Of a stretch of 28,925 bases of DNA, positions 15,870 to 24,760 are shown piece by piece (position 1 is the first letter of the stretch; every line of letters starts with the position of its first letter). Source of the DNA: Fidelibacterota bacterium (GTDB lineage: Bacteria; Marinisomatota; Marinisomatia; Marinisomatales; TCS55); NCBI GenBank assembly GCA_004124535.1, contig SCKQ01000026.1:1-28925 (forward strand), written 5' to 3'. The notes beneath the pieces are model-generated. The model saw nothing but the letters and a program-made list of their open reading frames with translations, searched no databases and was not told the origin of the DNA. Made by a program: the position numbers and the translations under genes.

Positions 15870-17164
15870 ACGCTTTTAAACCTGTCCTGACGGAACATAT
15901 TCATCAGAAAGACTGTCATACACTCCCCTTTTACAAAAGTGTCGGAGGATATAAGGCTTTAGAAAAAGTGCTTGCTATGCAACCTGACGCTGTTATTCAG
16001 GAAGTGAAAGAGTCCAACCTGCGCGGCAGGGGTGGCGCTGGATTTTCCACCGGGGTGAAATGGGGCTTTATTCCCAAAGATAGTGATCAACCAAAATACC
16101 TAATTAACAATGCCGATGAAAGTGAACCGGGTACTTTTAAGGATAGACTATTGATGAATAAAACTCCTCATCAGATGTTGGAAGGGATGATTATTGCATC
16201 CTATGCTATTAACTGCAATACAGCCTTCATTTACATACGGGGAGAATTCTATAAAGAATATCAGTTGTTGAAGGAAACATTAGCTGAAGCATATCAAGCC
16301 AACCTATTAGGCCAGGGGATTTTTGGCTCAGATTACAATCTGGACGTTGTTATTCATCGCGGCGCTGGAGCTTATATTTGCGGTGAAGAGACGGGATTGA
16401 TTGAATCCCTGGAAGGTAAACGGGGCTGGCCAAGAATAAAACCACCCTTTCCTGCCATCGAAGGTTATTTGCACTGTCCAACGGTGGTAAATAATGTTGA
16501 AACCCTTGCCTGTCTTCCCCATATCATTAATCACGGAGCTGACTGGTTTAAATCTATCGGATCCGAAAAAGGTCCCGGACCGAGACTTTTCTGTGTATCA
16601 GGCACGGTAAACAATCCCGGAGTTTTTGAAGAACCTATGGGCATCTCCCTTAAAGAATTGATTTTTGACAGAGCTGGTGGTATTCCAGAGAATAAGCAAT
16701 TAAAAGCTGTTTTTCCCGGCGGATCATCATCGGCAATTCTCACTGCGGAGGAAGCATTGGACGTAAAAATGGATTTTGAGGACCTGGTAGAAAAAAAGAG
16801 CATGCTGGGTTCCGCAGGAGTCATTGTTATGGATGAAACCGTGGATATGGTGCAGGCATGCCTCAATATCGCCCGATTCTACGCCCATGAATCTTGTGGA
16901 CAATGTACCCCCTGCCGGGAAGGAACTGCCTGGCTTGTAAAAATGCTTACTCGTATAGTCAATGGGCAGGGTAAGCCGGATGATATTGATATGCTGTATG
17001 AGATCACGGATAACATAGGCGGTCGCATTGATTTTTCAAAAGGCAGTTTTGGAAAGACGATTTGCCCCTTTGGAGAAGCAGTAGCCTGGCCCGTTCGCAG
17101 TTTTGTAGAAAAATTTGAAGATGAATTCCGCAGCTATATACAGCAGCTGGAGGCAGTCGCATAA
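15866..17164 (+). CDS. nuoF: NADH-quinone oxidoreductase subunit F, NADH/FMN site (operon 2)
   Basis: A 432-aa catalytic subunit that oxidises NADH through FMN and cluster N3. FMN/NADH motifs: RGRGGAGFSTGVKWGF (53-68), NNADESEPGTFKDR (81-94) and the glycine-rich GAGAYICGEETGLIESLEGK (166-185). N3 ligands: C344, C347, C350 (ESCGQCTPCREG) and C400 (TICPFG). Length is normal for the family. It is found only in operon 2, so this is the only recognisable NADH-binding module in the window. Confidence 0.97.
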   Translation: MNAFKPVLTEHIHQKDCHTLPFYKSVGGYKALEKVLAMQPDAVIQEVKESNLRGRGGAGFSTGVKWGFIPKDSDQPKYLINNADESEPGTFKDRLLMNKTPHQMLEGMIIASYAINCNTAFIYIRGEFYKEYQLLKETLAEAYQANLLGQGIFGSDYNLDVVIHRGAGAYICGEETGLIESLEGKRGWPRIKPPFPAIEGYLHCPTVVNNVETLACLPHIINHGADWFKSIGSEKGPGPRLFCVSGTVNNPGVFEEPMGISLKELIFDRAGGIPENKQLKAVFPGGSSSAILTAEEALDVKMDFEDLVEKKSMLGSAGVIVMDETVDMVQACLNIARFYAHESCGQCTPCREGTAWLVKMLTRIVNGQGKPDDIDMLYEITDNIGGRIDFSKGSFGKTICPFGEAVAWPVRSFVEKFEDEFRSYIQQLEAVA

Positions 17165-18741
17165 TGCCACTTTTGAAAATTGATGATTTAGAGATAGAGG
17201 TAAAAAATGGTACGACTGTTTTGGAAGCTGCCTTAAAAAATGGGATTGATATTCCCTATTATTGCTACCATCCAGCCCTGGAAATCGTAGGAAGCTGCCG
17301 GATGTGCCTGGTACAGGTAGAAGGGATGCCTAAACTGCAGGTATCATGCAACACGTTTGTTGGAGAAGTTCCCCCGGAGCGGAAAGTTGACGGCAATTTT
17401 GATATGGTAGTGCAGACACAGAACGACCTTGTTATACAGGAAAGAAAAAACATACTTGAATTTCTTCTTTTAAACCATCCCCTTGATTGTCCTGTATGCG
17501 ACCAGGCTGGAGAATGTTATCTTCAGGACTACTCCTTCAAATTTGGAAACGCCCATAGTAGATTCGATGAGGATAAAAGAGTACGTCCCAATGAATATCT
17601 GGGGTCGCAAATTGTCATTAACCACAACCGCTGTATCTTATGCAGTCGTTGTACACGTTTCACTCGCGAAATCTCGGGAACCAGTGAATTATTTGTGGAT
17701 GAACGTGGTTACAGCTCAAAAATAGCAGCACTGGAAGATCGGCCCCTTAATAATCTTTTAGCCGGTAATGTGGCGGATATTTGTCCGGTAGGTGCACTTT
17801 TAAGTACAGACTATGTTCACAAGAATCGCATCTGGAACCTGCAAAAAAAGTCTTCTGTATGCCAGGATTGCAGTGTGGGCTGCAACATTGATGCCTTCTA
17901 TCAGAAGCGGAAAATATTCCGATTAAATCCCAGGGAGAACCAGGATGTAAATGGTTACTTTATGTGTGATATAGGCCGCTATGGATTCCACCGATTTGAA
18001 GATTTAGAACGGGTAGCTCGACCCCTGTTCAAATCTAATGGAATATTCAGTGAAATAAGCTGGGATACAGCAATTGAAAAGATAAGTGATAAGTTTAATG
18101 GCGCTGAAGAAAAAGTTGCGGGTGTTGTATCTCCTTTTCACACCAATGAAACAAATTTTATGCTTGGGCGCCTCATAAAAGGAATTATTGGAACCTTCCC
18201 TCACATTGAAGACGAAGAGATAACGTACCCATCCGGCTTCCGAATTAGTAGCGACCGCTCCCCTAATAAGCGGGGTATGCATGATGTTTGTCCATCAATT
18301 GTGGATGATCTTGCTTCGGAAATCAATGATAAGGAAATCCGGGTGATATATATACTCGATAACGAGATCGATAAAGAAATAGATGAAACCTGGAATAAAA
18401 TATTAACGAAAATGGATTTTATCGTCGTTCAGGCTTACGCTATGACGAGGTTGGCGAAATCCGCACACCTTATACTTCCTGGGCTTGCCCCTTTTGAACG
18501 GGAGGGAACGATCACTAATGATCAAGGCCGTGTTCAATGGCTGCGGTCTGTGTTACCCAATAATGGAGAATCCCGCCCTGATTGGGAAATTCTGAATTTA
18601 CTATATAAAACCGGTGAGCGTTTTTCTGATATCAATGAGCTAATGAAAGGGATGGGGGAACAGTTTCCATCTTATTCTGGCATGACTTTTTTTAAATTGG
18701 GAGATCAGGGACTTCCGCTAAATGGAAACTTAAAAACTTAA
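17164..18741 (+). CDS. nuoG: NADH-quinone oxidoreductase subunit G, short form (operon 2)
   Basis: A 525-aa electron-wire subunit. Four Fe-S sites are visible: 2Fe-2S N1b (C34, C45, C48, C62), the His-ligated N5 (H105, C109, C112, C118), N4 (C157, C160, C163, C207) and the off-path N7 (C233, C236, C240, C268). N7 occurs in E. coli and Thermus but is lost in mitochondria. The molybdopterin-like domain that follows (from about 285) is much shorter than in the usual 780-900-aa bacterial NuoG; it keeps the segment HLILPGLAPFEREGTITNDQGRVQW and ends near 525. The frame is clean and the TAA overlaps the nuoH2 ATG, so this is a natural short form, not a broken gene. No molybdenum cofactor ligand is expected. 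Confidence 0.94.
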   Translation: MPLLKIDDLEIEVKNGTTVLEAALKNGIDIPYYCYHPALEIVGSCRMCLVQVEGMPKLQVSCNTFVGEVPPERKVDGNFDMVVQTQNDLVIQERKNILEFLLLNHPLDCPVCDQAGECYLQDYSFKFGNAHSRFDEDKRVRPNEYLGSQIVINHNRCILCSRCTRFTREISGTSELFVDERGYSSKIAALEDRPLNNLLAGNVADICPVGALLSTDYVHKNRIWNLQKKSSVCQDCSVGCNIDAFYQKRKIFRLNPRENQDVNGYFMCDIGRYGFHRFEDLERVARPLFKSNGIFSEISWDTAIEKISDKFNGAEEKVAGVVSPFHTNETNFMLGRLIKGIIGTFPHIEDEEITYPSGFRISSDRSPNKRGMHDVCPSIVDDLASEINDKEIRVIYILDNEIDKEIDETWNKILTKMDFIVVQAYAMTRLAKSAHLILPGLAPFEREGTITNDQGRVQWLRSVLPNNGESRPDWEILNLLYKTGERFSDINELMKGMGEQFPSYSGMTFFKLGDQGLPLNGNLKT

Positions 18742-19769
18742 TGGACTTTTTGGCCTTATTAATAATTTGTGTAAAGGTTTTATTAGTGTTCGCAGCAACA
18801 ATGCTTACAGTTTTGCTCATGATTTATGCCGAAAGACGAATCTCTGCTTTTATTCAGGGGAGATTAGGACCAAACAGAGTCGGTCCCCATGGACTTTTAC
18901 AGCCCATAGCTGATGGAATAAAATTCCTCATGAAGGAGGATATTATACCGGCGGGTGTAGATAAACCAATTTACCTGCTTGCTCCGGCAATGCTGCTTAT
19001 TCCAGCCTTAATGACCTTTGCAGTCATACCATTTGGTTCTGATATTACACTTTTTGGCAGAAATATTCCCCTGCAAGTTGCTGATGTGAATGTGGGTATC
19101 CTGTATATCCTCGCTTTGACAAGTATTGGCGTTTATGGCCTTGTATTGGCTGGCTGGGCTTCTAACAGTAAGTACCCCTTAATTGGAGGGCTCCGTTCAT
19201 CCGCACAACTCATTAGTTATGAATTAACTATGGGTCTTGCTATTGTAAGTATCGTTCTTTTATCGGGCTCATTAAGGCTAAATGATATCATTAGTCAGCA
19301 GCAGGGGCATTTCCTCTCTTGGAACGTTTTTAAACAGCCGCTTGCATTTCTTATTTTTTTAATTGCCGTTTATGCAGAAACCAATCGGCTGCCCTTTGAT
19401 CTTACCGAAGCTGAACAAGAATTGGTTGGGGGGTACCATACTGAATACAGCAGCATGAAATTCGCCATGTTTTACATGGCTGAGTATGCCAACATGATTA
19501 CTGCAGCGGCATTAACGGTCACACTCTTTTTTGGTGGATGGGATCTGCCATTTTTAAATGAAACCTCAATGGGCATGTTAGGCGTTGTTCTTTCCGTTGC
19601 AGCATTTATTTTGAAAACTGCATTTTTTCTGTTTCTCTTCATTTGGGTTCGATGGACTTTCCCGCGCTTCCGTTATGATCAGTTAATGAATCTGGGATGG
19701 AAAGTCATGCTTCCATTGGCGCTATTCAATATATTTATCACGGCTGGTTATCTCGCCCTGACTATTTAG
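18741..19769 (+). CDS. nuoH: NADH-quinone oxidoreductase subunit H (operon 2)
   Basis: A 342-aa membrane subunit lining the quinone chamber. Signatures: ERRISAFIQGRLGPNRVG (31-48), HGLLQPIADGIKFLMKEDI, LRSSAQLISYELTMGL, and AETNRLPFDLTEAEQELVGG followed by EYSSMKFAMFYMAEYANM. This is the standard form, without the extra loop after the GPNRVG motif that the operon 1 copy has. The ATG overlaps the nuoG2 stop (TAATG). Confidence 0.96.
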   Translation: MDFLALLIICVKVLLVFAATMLTVLLMIYAERRISAFIQGRLGPNRVGPHGLLQPIADGIKFLMKEDIIPAGVDKPIYLLAPAMLLIPALMTFAVIPFGSDITLFGRNIPLQVADVNVGILYILALTSIGVYGLVLAGWASNSKYPLIGGLRSSAQLISYELTMGLAIVSIVLLSGSLRLNDIISQQQGHFLSWNVFKQPLAFLIFLIAVYAETNRLPFDLTEAEQELVGGYHTEYSSMKFAMFYMAEYANMITAAALTVTLFFGGWDLPFLNETSMGMLGVVLSVAAFILKTAFFLFLFIWVRWTFPRFRYDQLMNLGWKVMLPLALFNIFITAGYLALTI

Positions 19770-19774
19770 AAATA

Positions 19775-20290
19775 ATGGCAACAATCATTAAGTCGTATGA
19801 ACCTACTTTCTGGGATAAACTTTATATCCCAGCCTTAGTACAAGGGCTTTTAGTCACCTTCAAACATTTATTGAGAAAGAAGGTAACCATTCAATACCCT
19901 GAAGAAAAGCTTATTCCGCCAGAAGGATATCGTGGTCTTCATCGGTTGAACAAAGATGCAAATGGCCGAATTAAGTGTGTCGCATGTGATATGTGTTCGG
20001 CAGCTTGTCCTGCTGATTGTATAGATATTATCCCCGGGTCTTCTCCCTGGGATGATGGAAAGGAGCGTTATCCAGTAAGTTTTGAGATTGACCTTCTGAA
20101 ATGTATATTCTGTGGTTTTTGTGAAATGGCATGCCCTGAAGAAGCGATCGAATTAACAGAAATTTATGATTTTTCAGATTATACTCGGGAAAAACTGATT
20201 ATTGATAAAGATGGACTGCTTGATGTTTATGATAAAACAAAAGATAAAAATTATTATTCTAATTCACAGAATCTTACAATAAAAGAATAG
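19775..20290 (+). CDS. nuoI: NADH-quinone oxidoreductase subunit I (operon 2)
   Basis: A 171-aa NuoI of ordinary length carrying N6a and N6b: C68, C71, C74, C78 and C110, C113, C116, C120. The start chosen is the ATG at 19775, 5 bases after the nuoH2 stop. An in-frame ATG at 19697 would add 26 residues inside nuoH2 that do not look like NuoI. It lacks the three-repeat extension seen in operon 1. Confidence 0.95.
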   Translation: MATIIKSYEPTFWDKLYIPALVQGLLVTFKHLLRKKVTIQYPEEKLIPPEGYRGLHRLNKDANGRIKCVACDMCSAACPADCIDIIPGSSPWDDGKERYPVSFEIDLLKCIFCGFCEMACPEEAIELTEIYDFSDYTREKLIIDKDGLLDVYDKTKDKNYYSNSQNLTIKE

Positions 20291-20317
20291 AATTGATCCC
20301 AGATTAGTTACTAATTG

Positions 20318-20815
20318 ATGACATTCCTTTTTTATTTTGTAGCCTGCCTCACTATAATTTCAGCCTTATTTGTAGTGTTAAATCGCAATCCTGTGTATAG
20401 TGCTGTGATGCTTGTCCTTTGCTTCTTTTCAATAGCCACCCTTTATCTATTATTAGAGGCGTATTTTGTAGCTGTTCTTGAAATTATAATTTATGCGGGT
20501 GCTATTATGGTTTTGTTTCTATTTGTAATCATGCTTTTAGATTTAGGCAGAGAAGCTGCCTTACCGAAATTGAAAAAACTTGATAAGGCTCTTTCCCTAT
20601 TTCTGGTAGTAATTATATTCTTAGGTATTCTCACTTTAACTATATGGTCAGGTGGAGACCTCCATCAAACTTTAAATCCCAGTTCAGTAGGAGATATCAA
20701 AGCCGTAGGGAAGGCACTTTTTACAGATTATCTACTGCCCTTTGAAGTTGCTTCGCTGCTGCTCCTGGTTGCCTTAATCGGCACGGTTTATTTAGCTAAA
20801 AGGAGAGTGAAGTGA
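20318..20815 (+). CDS. nuoJ: NADH-quinone oxidoreductase subunit J (operon 2)
   Basis: A 165-aa, five-helix membrane subunit. Core motifs: [51 protein letters not shown], and a C-terminal [24 protein letters not shown]. Translation could begin at TTG 20315 or, more likely, the ATG at 20318. It follows nuoI2 after 27 bases and its TGA overlaps the GTG of nuoK2. Confidence 0.94.
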   Translation: MTFLFYFVACLTIISALFVVLNRNPVYSAVMLVLCFFSIATLYLLLEAYFVAVLEIIIYAGAIMVLFLFVIMLLDLGREAALPKLKKLDKALSLFLVVIIFLGILTLTIWSGGDLHQTLNPSSVGDIKAVGKALFTDYLLPFEVASLLLLVALIGTVYLAKRRVK

Positions 20816-21117
20816 TCGTACCAGTTGAACATGTTGTTATTCTTTCCCTGCTGCTTTTCTTGATTGGAATTATGGGTGTTTTGTTTAGAAGGAATGCTAT
20901 TATTATTTTTATGTCCATTGAGTTGATGCTCAATGCTGTTAATCTGTGTTTAATTGGCTTTTCTCGCTATTACCAAAGTGTTGACGGACAAGTCTTTGTT
21001 TTTCTGGTCATGACCCTCGCAGCAGCAGAGGTGTCGGTTGGATTGGCTATCATTGTTGCTTTATACAGGAACCGTCAAACCATCAATATTGATGAAATCA
21101 ATTTGATGCGGGGATAG
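20812..21117 (+). CDS. nuoK: NADH-quinone oxidoreductase subunit K (operon 2)
   Basis: A 101-aa, three-helix subunit related to MrpC. Membrane glutamates E37 ([12 protein letters not shown]) and E73 ([12 protein letters not shown]) are conserved. The start is a GTG inside GTGA, overlapping the nuoJ2 stop. It is followed by 119 noncoding bases, a break in an otherwise compact operon. Confidence 0.95.
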   Translation: MIVPVEHVVILSLLLFLIGIMGVLFRRNAIIIFMSIELMLNAVNLCLIGFSRYYQSVDGQVFVFLVMTLAAAEVSVGLAIIVALYRNRQTINIDEINLMRG

Positions 21118-21236
21118 AAGTGAATTATAATTTTACTTTAAAGATATTGTTGAATAGCAGTAGAAAGATTTTTAATCAGACAACAGTCATTTTTCCATGT
21201 TGAGTCACATCAGCTTGCTAAGATAAAACAGAACAG
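21118..21236 (+). promoter_or_regulatory. Gap before the Mrp-like cassette
   Basis: 119 AT-rich bases separate nuoK2 from the antiporter-subunit cassette. There is no tRNA, no clear promoter hexamer and no Shine-Dalgarno close to the ATG at 21237. A short CTTTAAAG palindrome and TGTTG...CAACA arms are seen but are weak. An internal promoter is possible, but I see no firm evidence. Confidence 0.2.
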
Positions 21237-22733
21237 ATGGATACCATCATATCTATAAAACCATTACTGGCAGTATTAGTCTCTACGATAGGAGCCCTGC
21301 TCATCATTTCCGCCGGGAAAAACCCCAATCTCAGAGAGTCCTGGTCTATTATTGCAGGTGTATTGAAGCTGGGCATTGTCTTATCCATGGTGCCGACAGT
21401 GGTTTACGATAAGAAGGTAATTGAATATACCCTGTTCAAGTTGCTGCCCGGTATTGATATCAGTTTCAGAGTTGATGCTTTTGGTCTGCTGTTCGCCCTG
21501 GGAGCTGCACTGCTCTGGATTGCTACATCCTTTTATTCAATTGGGTATATGCGTTCAACCAATGAGAAGTTCCAGACCCGCTATTTTGCCTGTTTTGCCG
21601 TATCCCTGTCCACTACAATTGGTGTGGCTTTTTCTGCGAACCTTTTTACAATGTTTCTGTTCTATGAGGGCTTAACCATTATCACTTATCCTCTGGTGGC
21701 CCACAAGGACACCCTGGAGGCTAAAATGGGGGGTAGGAAATACATCATTTACCTGCTGGGAGCCGCTAAAGCCTTTTTAGTTGCAGCTATCATTCTCACT
21801 TATAATCTGGCAGGGACACTGGAGTTTTCAAAGGATGGGATTTTTCCGGCAATTGTTCAGTCAGACCAGCCGGAACTGCTGTATCTAATCTTCGTCTTGT
21901 TCCTATTTGGATTTGCCAAATGTGCTATCATGCCCTTCCATAGCTGGCTTCCGGCTGCAATGGTAGCTCCCACACCAGTGAGTGCGCTGCTGCATGCAGT
22001 TGCCGTAGTTAAGACGGGGGTTTTTTCTGTCCTGCGTATTATTTTCTTTGTCTTTGGATCCAACTTAATGATGGATATTGGTGTGGATGTTTTTGCCATC
22101 AGCTTAGCGTCATTTACCATTATTACAGCCTCACTTATTGCCTTGAGCAAGGATAATCTGAAAGCACGGCTGGCATATTCAACCATCAGCCAGCTTTCCT
22201 ACATTATCCTGGGGGCGGCACTGCTGACCCCCAGCGCAATGGTAGGTGGTATTATTCATATTACCAATCACGCCTTTTCAAAGATTACCCTGTTTTTCTG
22301 TGCTGGTTCAATATATGCTTCCTCCCATAAGACCGAGGTCAGTCAGTTAAACGGCATAGCCAAAAAAATGCCCTGGACTATGGCCGCCTTTACGATTGCC
22401 ACATTAAGTATGATAGGAGTCCCTCCCGTTTGCGGCTTTATTACAAAATGGTATTTGGTTATTGGGGCAATGGAAAGGCATAGTATCGCAGTCCTGGCTG
22501 TGCTGCTGGCAAGCTCGTTTCTTAATGCAGCTTACTTTGTCCCCATAGTGTATAAAGCCTATTTTGGCAGAGAAAATCCAGGAGAAGAGCATGAACCTGA
22601 AGATACTCACGATAACCAAAACAAGGAAATTCCCTTTATAGTGGTTCCGCTTAGTTTGACAGCCATTGTAAGTGTTGTACTGGGTTTGTATCCCCACTTT
22701 ATTGTCCAATTAGCTGAGAGTGTTGTGCGATGA
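21237..22733 (+). CDS. MrpD/NuoL-like antiporter subunit, first of the cassette (operon 2)
   Basis: A 498-aa membrane protein of the proton-conducting antiporter family (NuoL/M/N, MrpA/MrpD). Key residues: TM5 E144 (FLFYEGLTIITYPLVAH), TM7 K228 (FGFAKCAIMPFHSWLPAAM), PTPVSALLHAVAVVKTG with K259, and TM12 K404 (CGFITKWYLVIG). All residues needed for proton transfer are therefore kept. The sequence APTPVSALLHA is NuoL/MrpA-like, but the protein ends at the antiporter core and has no lateral helix. It closely resembles proteins annotated 'monovalent cation/H+ antiporter subunit D'. It sits where nuoL should be, upstream of an 80-aa protein and a second antiporter subunit. Its stop overlaps the next ATG (ATGA). 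Confidence 0.9.
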   Translation: MDTIISIKPLLAVLVSTIGALLIISAGKNPNLRESWSIIAGVLKLGIVLSMVPTVVYDKKVIEYTLFKLLPGIDISFRVDAFGLLFALGAALLWIATSFYSIGYMRSTNEKFQTRYFACFAVSLSTTIGVAFSANLFTMFLFYEGLTIITYPLVAHKDTLEAKMGGRKYIIYLLGAAKAFLVAAIILTYNLAGTLEFSKDGIFPAIVQSDQPELLYLIFVLFLFGFAKCAIMPFHSWLPAAMVAPTPVSALLHAVAVVKTGVFSVLRIIFFVFGSNLMMDIGVDVFAISLASFTIITASLIALSKDNLKARLAYSTISQLSYIILGAALLTPSAMVGGIIHITNHAFSKITLFFCAGSIYASSHKTEVSQLNGIAKKMPWTMAAFTIATLSMIGVPPVCGFITKWYLVIGAMERHSIAVLAVLLASSFLNAAYFVPIVYKAYFGRENPGEEHEPEDTHDNQNKEIPFIVVPLSLTAIVSVVLGLYPHFIVQLAESVVR

Positions 22734-22972
22734 AATTAGTGAATATGATAGAAACTCTCCGGACAAAAACAGTAAAGAAAATTGCTTATGGAATCTTGGT
22801 TTTACTGGTTATGGTGGATTTTATCATTCCCCGCCATGAAGTTCACTTTTTTGGCGATAAAATCCCTGGATTCTGGTCGCTCTTTGGTTTTAGCGCCTGT
22901 GTAGTGATTATAATTGTATCCAAATGGTTAGGCAAGAATGGCCTTATGAAGGATGAAGATTATTATGATTAA
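22730..22972 (+). CDS. Small two-helix membrane protein of the cassette
   Basis: An 80-aa protein with two likely transmembrane segments at about 17-33 (KIAYGILVLLVMVDFII) and 46-64. Between them is a polar loop, RHEVHFFGDKIPG, and the end is acidic (DEDYYD). The ATG overlaps the stop of the preceding antiporter subunit (ATGA) and its own end overlaps the next gene, so it is tightly coupled to the two antiporter subunits. It is not a NuoK, MrpC, MrpF or MrpG that I can recognise. It may be an accessory or interface subunit between the two pumps; this is inference from position. Confidence 0.75.
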   Translation: MKLVNMIETLRTKTVKKIAYGILVLLVMVDFIIPRHEVHFFGDKIPGFWSLFGFSACVVIIIVSKWLGKNGLMKDEDYYD

Positions 22973-24749
22973 TGATTTTATTCATCCAGCTGTTTTTTAC
23001 CTTTTAGGAGGACTCCTTATTCCGCTGCTCAGGGGAAAAGTGAAGCAGGGCTATATGCTGCTCCTGGTTGTAGCGGCTTTTCTTGCTGTTGTAATTATGC
23101 CCCAGGGAACATATGGAGTGTATGAGTTCCTGAACTGGAAATTGACTTTTGGTAATGTAGATAAATTGAGTAAGGTCTTCGCTTACATTTTCACAATCAT
23201 GGGAGTAATAGGAGTCATTTATTCGCTCCATGTTCAAAATGATGGTGAACATCTTGCTGCATTCTATTATGTGGGTGGTTCCCTGGGAGTGACTTTTGCC
23301 GGAGATTTTTTAACTTTATTCTTATTTTGGGAGATCATGGCTTTTTCTTCAGTATTTCTGGTTTGGTATCGAAAAATACCTGCTTCTGTTGCTTCGGGAT
23401 TTAGGTACCTGTTATGGCACGTTGCCGGTGGACTGATATTGTTAGCAGGGATTATATTATATTATTCAATAAGCGGCGACCTGACCATCAGGCATCTGCC
23501 CTTCCATGGGTGGTGGCCGGGAGACATAGAGGGCATGGCCTTATTCCTTATTTTGTTGGGGTTTATTTTTAATGCGGGTGTTCCTCCCTTTGGCGCCTGG
23601 CTTCCGGATGCTTACCCTGCCGCTACTGTCACAGGTGCCGTATTCATGAGCGCTTATACTACCAAGACTGCAGTCTATGCCTTGATCCGTGTCTGTGCCG
23701 GCTCAGAGATTCTCATTATTCTGGGCGTAGTTATGGCAATTTATGGCGTGGTATATGCAGTATTGGAGAATGATGCCCGCAGGCTGTTAGCTTACCACAT
23801 TATCAGTCAGGTGGGCTATATGGTTGCTGGCGTCGGCTTAGGCACCCAAATGGCTATTAACGGAGTTACAGCACATGCCTTTTGCCACATTCTCTATAAA
23901 TCTCTGCTCTTTATGGGAATAAGTTCGGTGCTCTACGTAACGGGAACCGCAAAGCTGACTGAATTGGGTGGCCTCTATAAGACCATGCCCCGGACCATGA
24001 TCTACACCATTATCGGTGGGCTGTCCATATCCGCCTTTCCTCTTTTCAGCGGTTTTGTGAGTAAATCCATGACAGTGACAGCTTTTGGTGAAGAGCATCT
24101 TATGTGGGCTTTTATCGCACTAATGCTTGCTTCAGCAGGAACCTTTCTGCATACCGGCTTGAAAGTGCCTTATTTTATCTGGTTCGGCAAAGACCGGGGA
24201 ATAAAGGCTCAAGAACCACCCCGGAATATGGAGATTGCCATGATCATAGGATCAATTTTCTGTATCGGTTTGGGTATCTTTTATCAACCTCTTTATGCCC
24301 TGCTTCCTTACCCGGTTCATTTTGCTCCTTATACTGCCTATCATACCTGGGAAACCCTGCAGATCCTGCTCTTTACACAGTTAGGGTTTTTCCTGCTTTT
24401 GAAAAAACTCTGGTGTGAAAATACCATTAGTTTAGATACAGATTGGTTCCCTAGGAAAGGAGCAAAGGGCTTAATGTGGTTTAGCAATAAGCCGCTGGCA
24501 AATACAGAAACCAATTTTATCGGTGAAGTGTACGAATTTATTATTCAGAAACCAATAATGAAAGTTGCCCAGCTTATGCAAACGATAGATACAGTTATTG
24601 TTGATGGCACTGTCCATAATTTGGGCAGGTTTACCATAGCCTGGAGCAGGATGATTCTCCTGTTTCAGAGCGGCCAGATCCATCACTATGCAATGTTTAT
24701 GACAGCGGGGGTAGTAGCGCTGATAGTAATGATCGTTAGGTTATTTTAG
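22965..24749 (+). CDS. MrpD-like antiporter subunit with NuoL-like C-terminal arm (operon 2)
   Basis: About 594 aa from the ATG at 22965 (598 from the ATG at 22953, which leaves no room for a ribosome site). The core has TM5 Glu in FWEIMAFSSVFLVWYR, a TM8-type Lys in SAYTTKTAVYALIRV, YHIISQVGYMVAGVGLG, HILYKSLLF, and TM12-type Lys in FSGFVSKSM. The usual TM7 lysine is replaced by Asn: GFIFNAGVPPFGAWLPDAYP. About 90 residues after the core match the NuoL lateral arm: YEFIIQKPIMK, IDTVIVDGTVHNLGRFT, LLFQSGQIHHYAMFM and a final membrane helix. So this is probably the functional NuoL equivalent of operon 2. It belongs to proteins usually annotated Na+/H+ antiporter subunit D. TAG is followed after 11 bases by nuoM2. 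Confidence 0.88.
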   Translation: MINDFIHPAVFYLLGGLLIPLLRGKVKQGYMLLLVVAAFLAVVIMPQGTYGVYEFLNWKLTFGNVDKLSKVFAYIFTIMGVIGVIYSLHVQNDGEHLAAFYYVGGSLGVTFAGDFLTLFLFWEIMAFSSVFLVWYRKIPASVASGFRYLLWHVAGGLILLAGIILYYSISGDLTIRHLPFHGWWPGDIEGMALFLILLGFIFNAGVPPFGAWLPDAYPAATVTGAVFMSAYTTKTAVYALIRVCAGSEILIILGVVMAIYGVVYAVLENDARRLLAYHIISQVGYMVAGVGLGTQMAINGVTAHAFCHILYKSLLFMGISSVLYVTGTAKLTELGGLYKTMPRTMIYTIIGGLSISAFPLFSGFVSKSMTVTAFGEEHLMWAFIALMLASAGTFLHTGLKVPYFIWFGKDRGIKAQEPPRNMEIAMIIGSIFCIGLGIFYQPLYALLPYPVHFAPYTAYHTWETLQILLFTQLGFFLLLKKLWCENTISLDTDWFPRKGAKGLMWFSNKPLANTETNFIGEVYEFIIQKPIMKVAQLMQTIDTVIVDGTVHNLGRFTIAWSRMILLFQSGQIHHYAMFMTAGVVALIVMIVRLF

Positions 24750-24760
24750 AGGGTCGGATT

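Noticed and set aside
19697..19774. Upstream ATG that would lengthen NuoI of operon 2 by 26 residues
   Set aside because: It lies inside nuoH2 and the added residues do not match the NuoI N-terminus; the ATG at 19775 fits family length and operon spacing.
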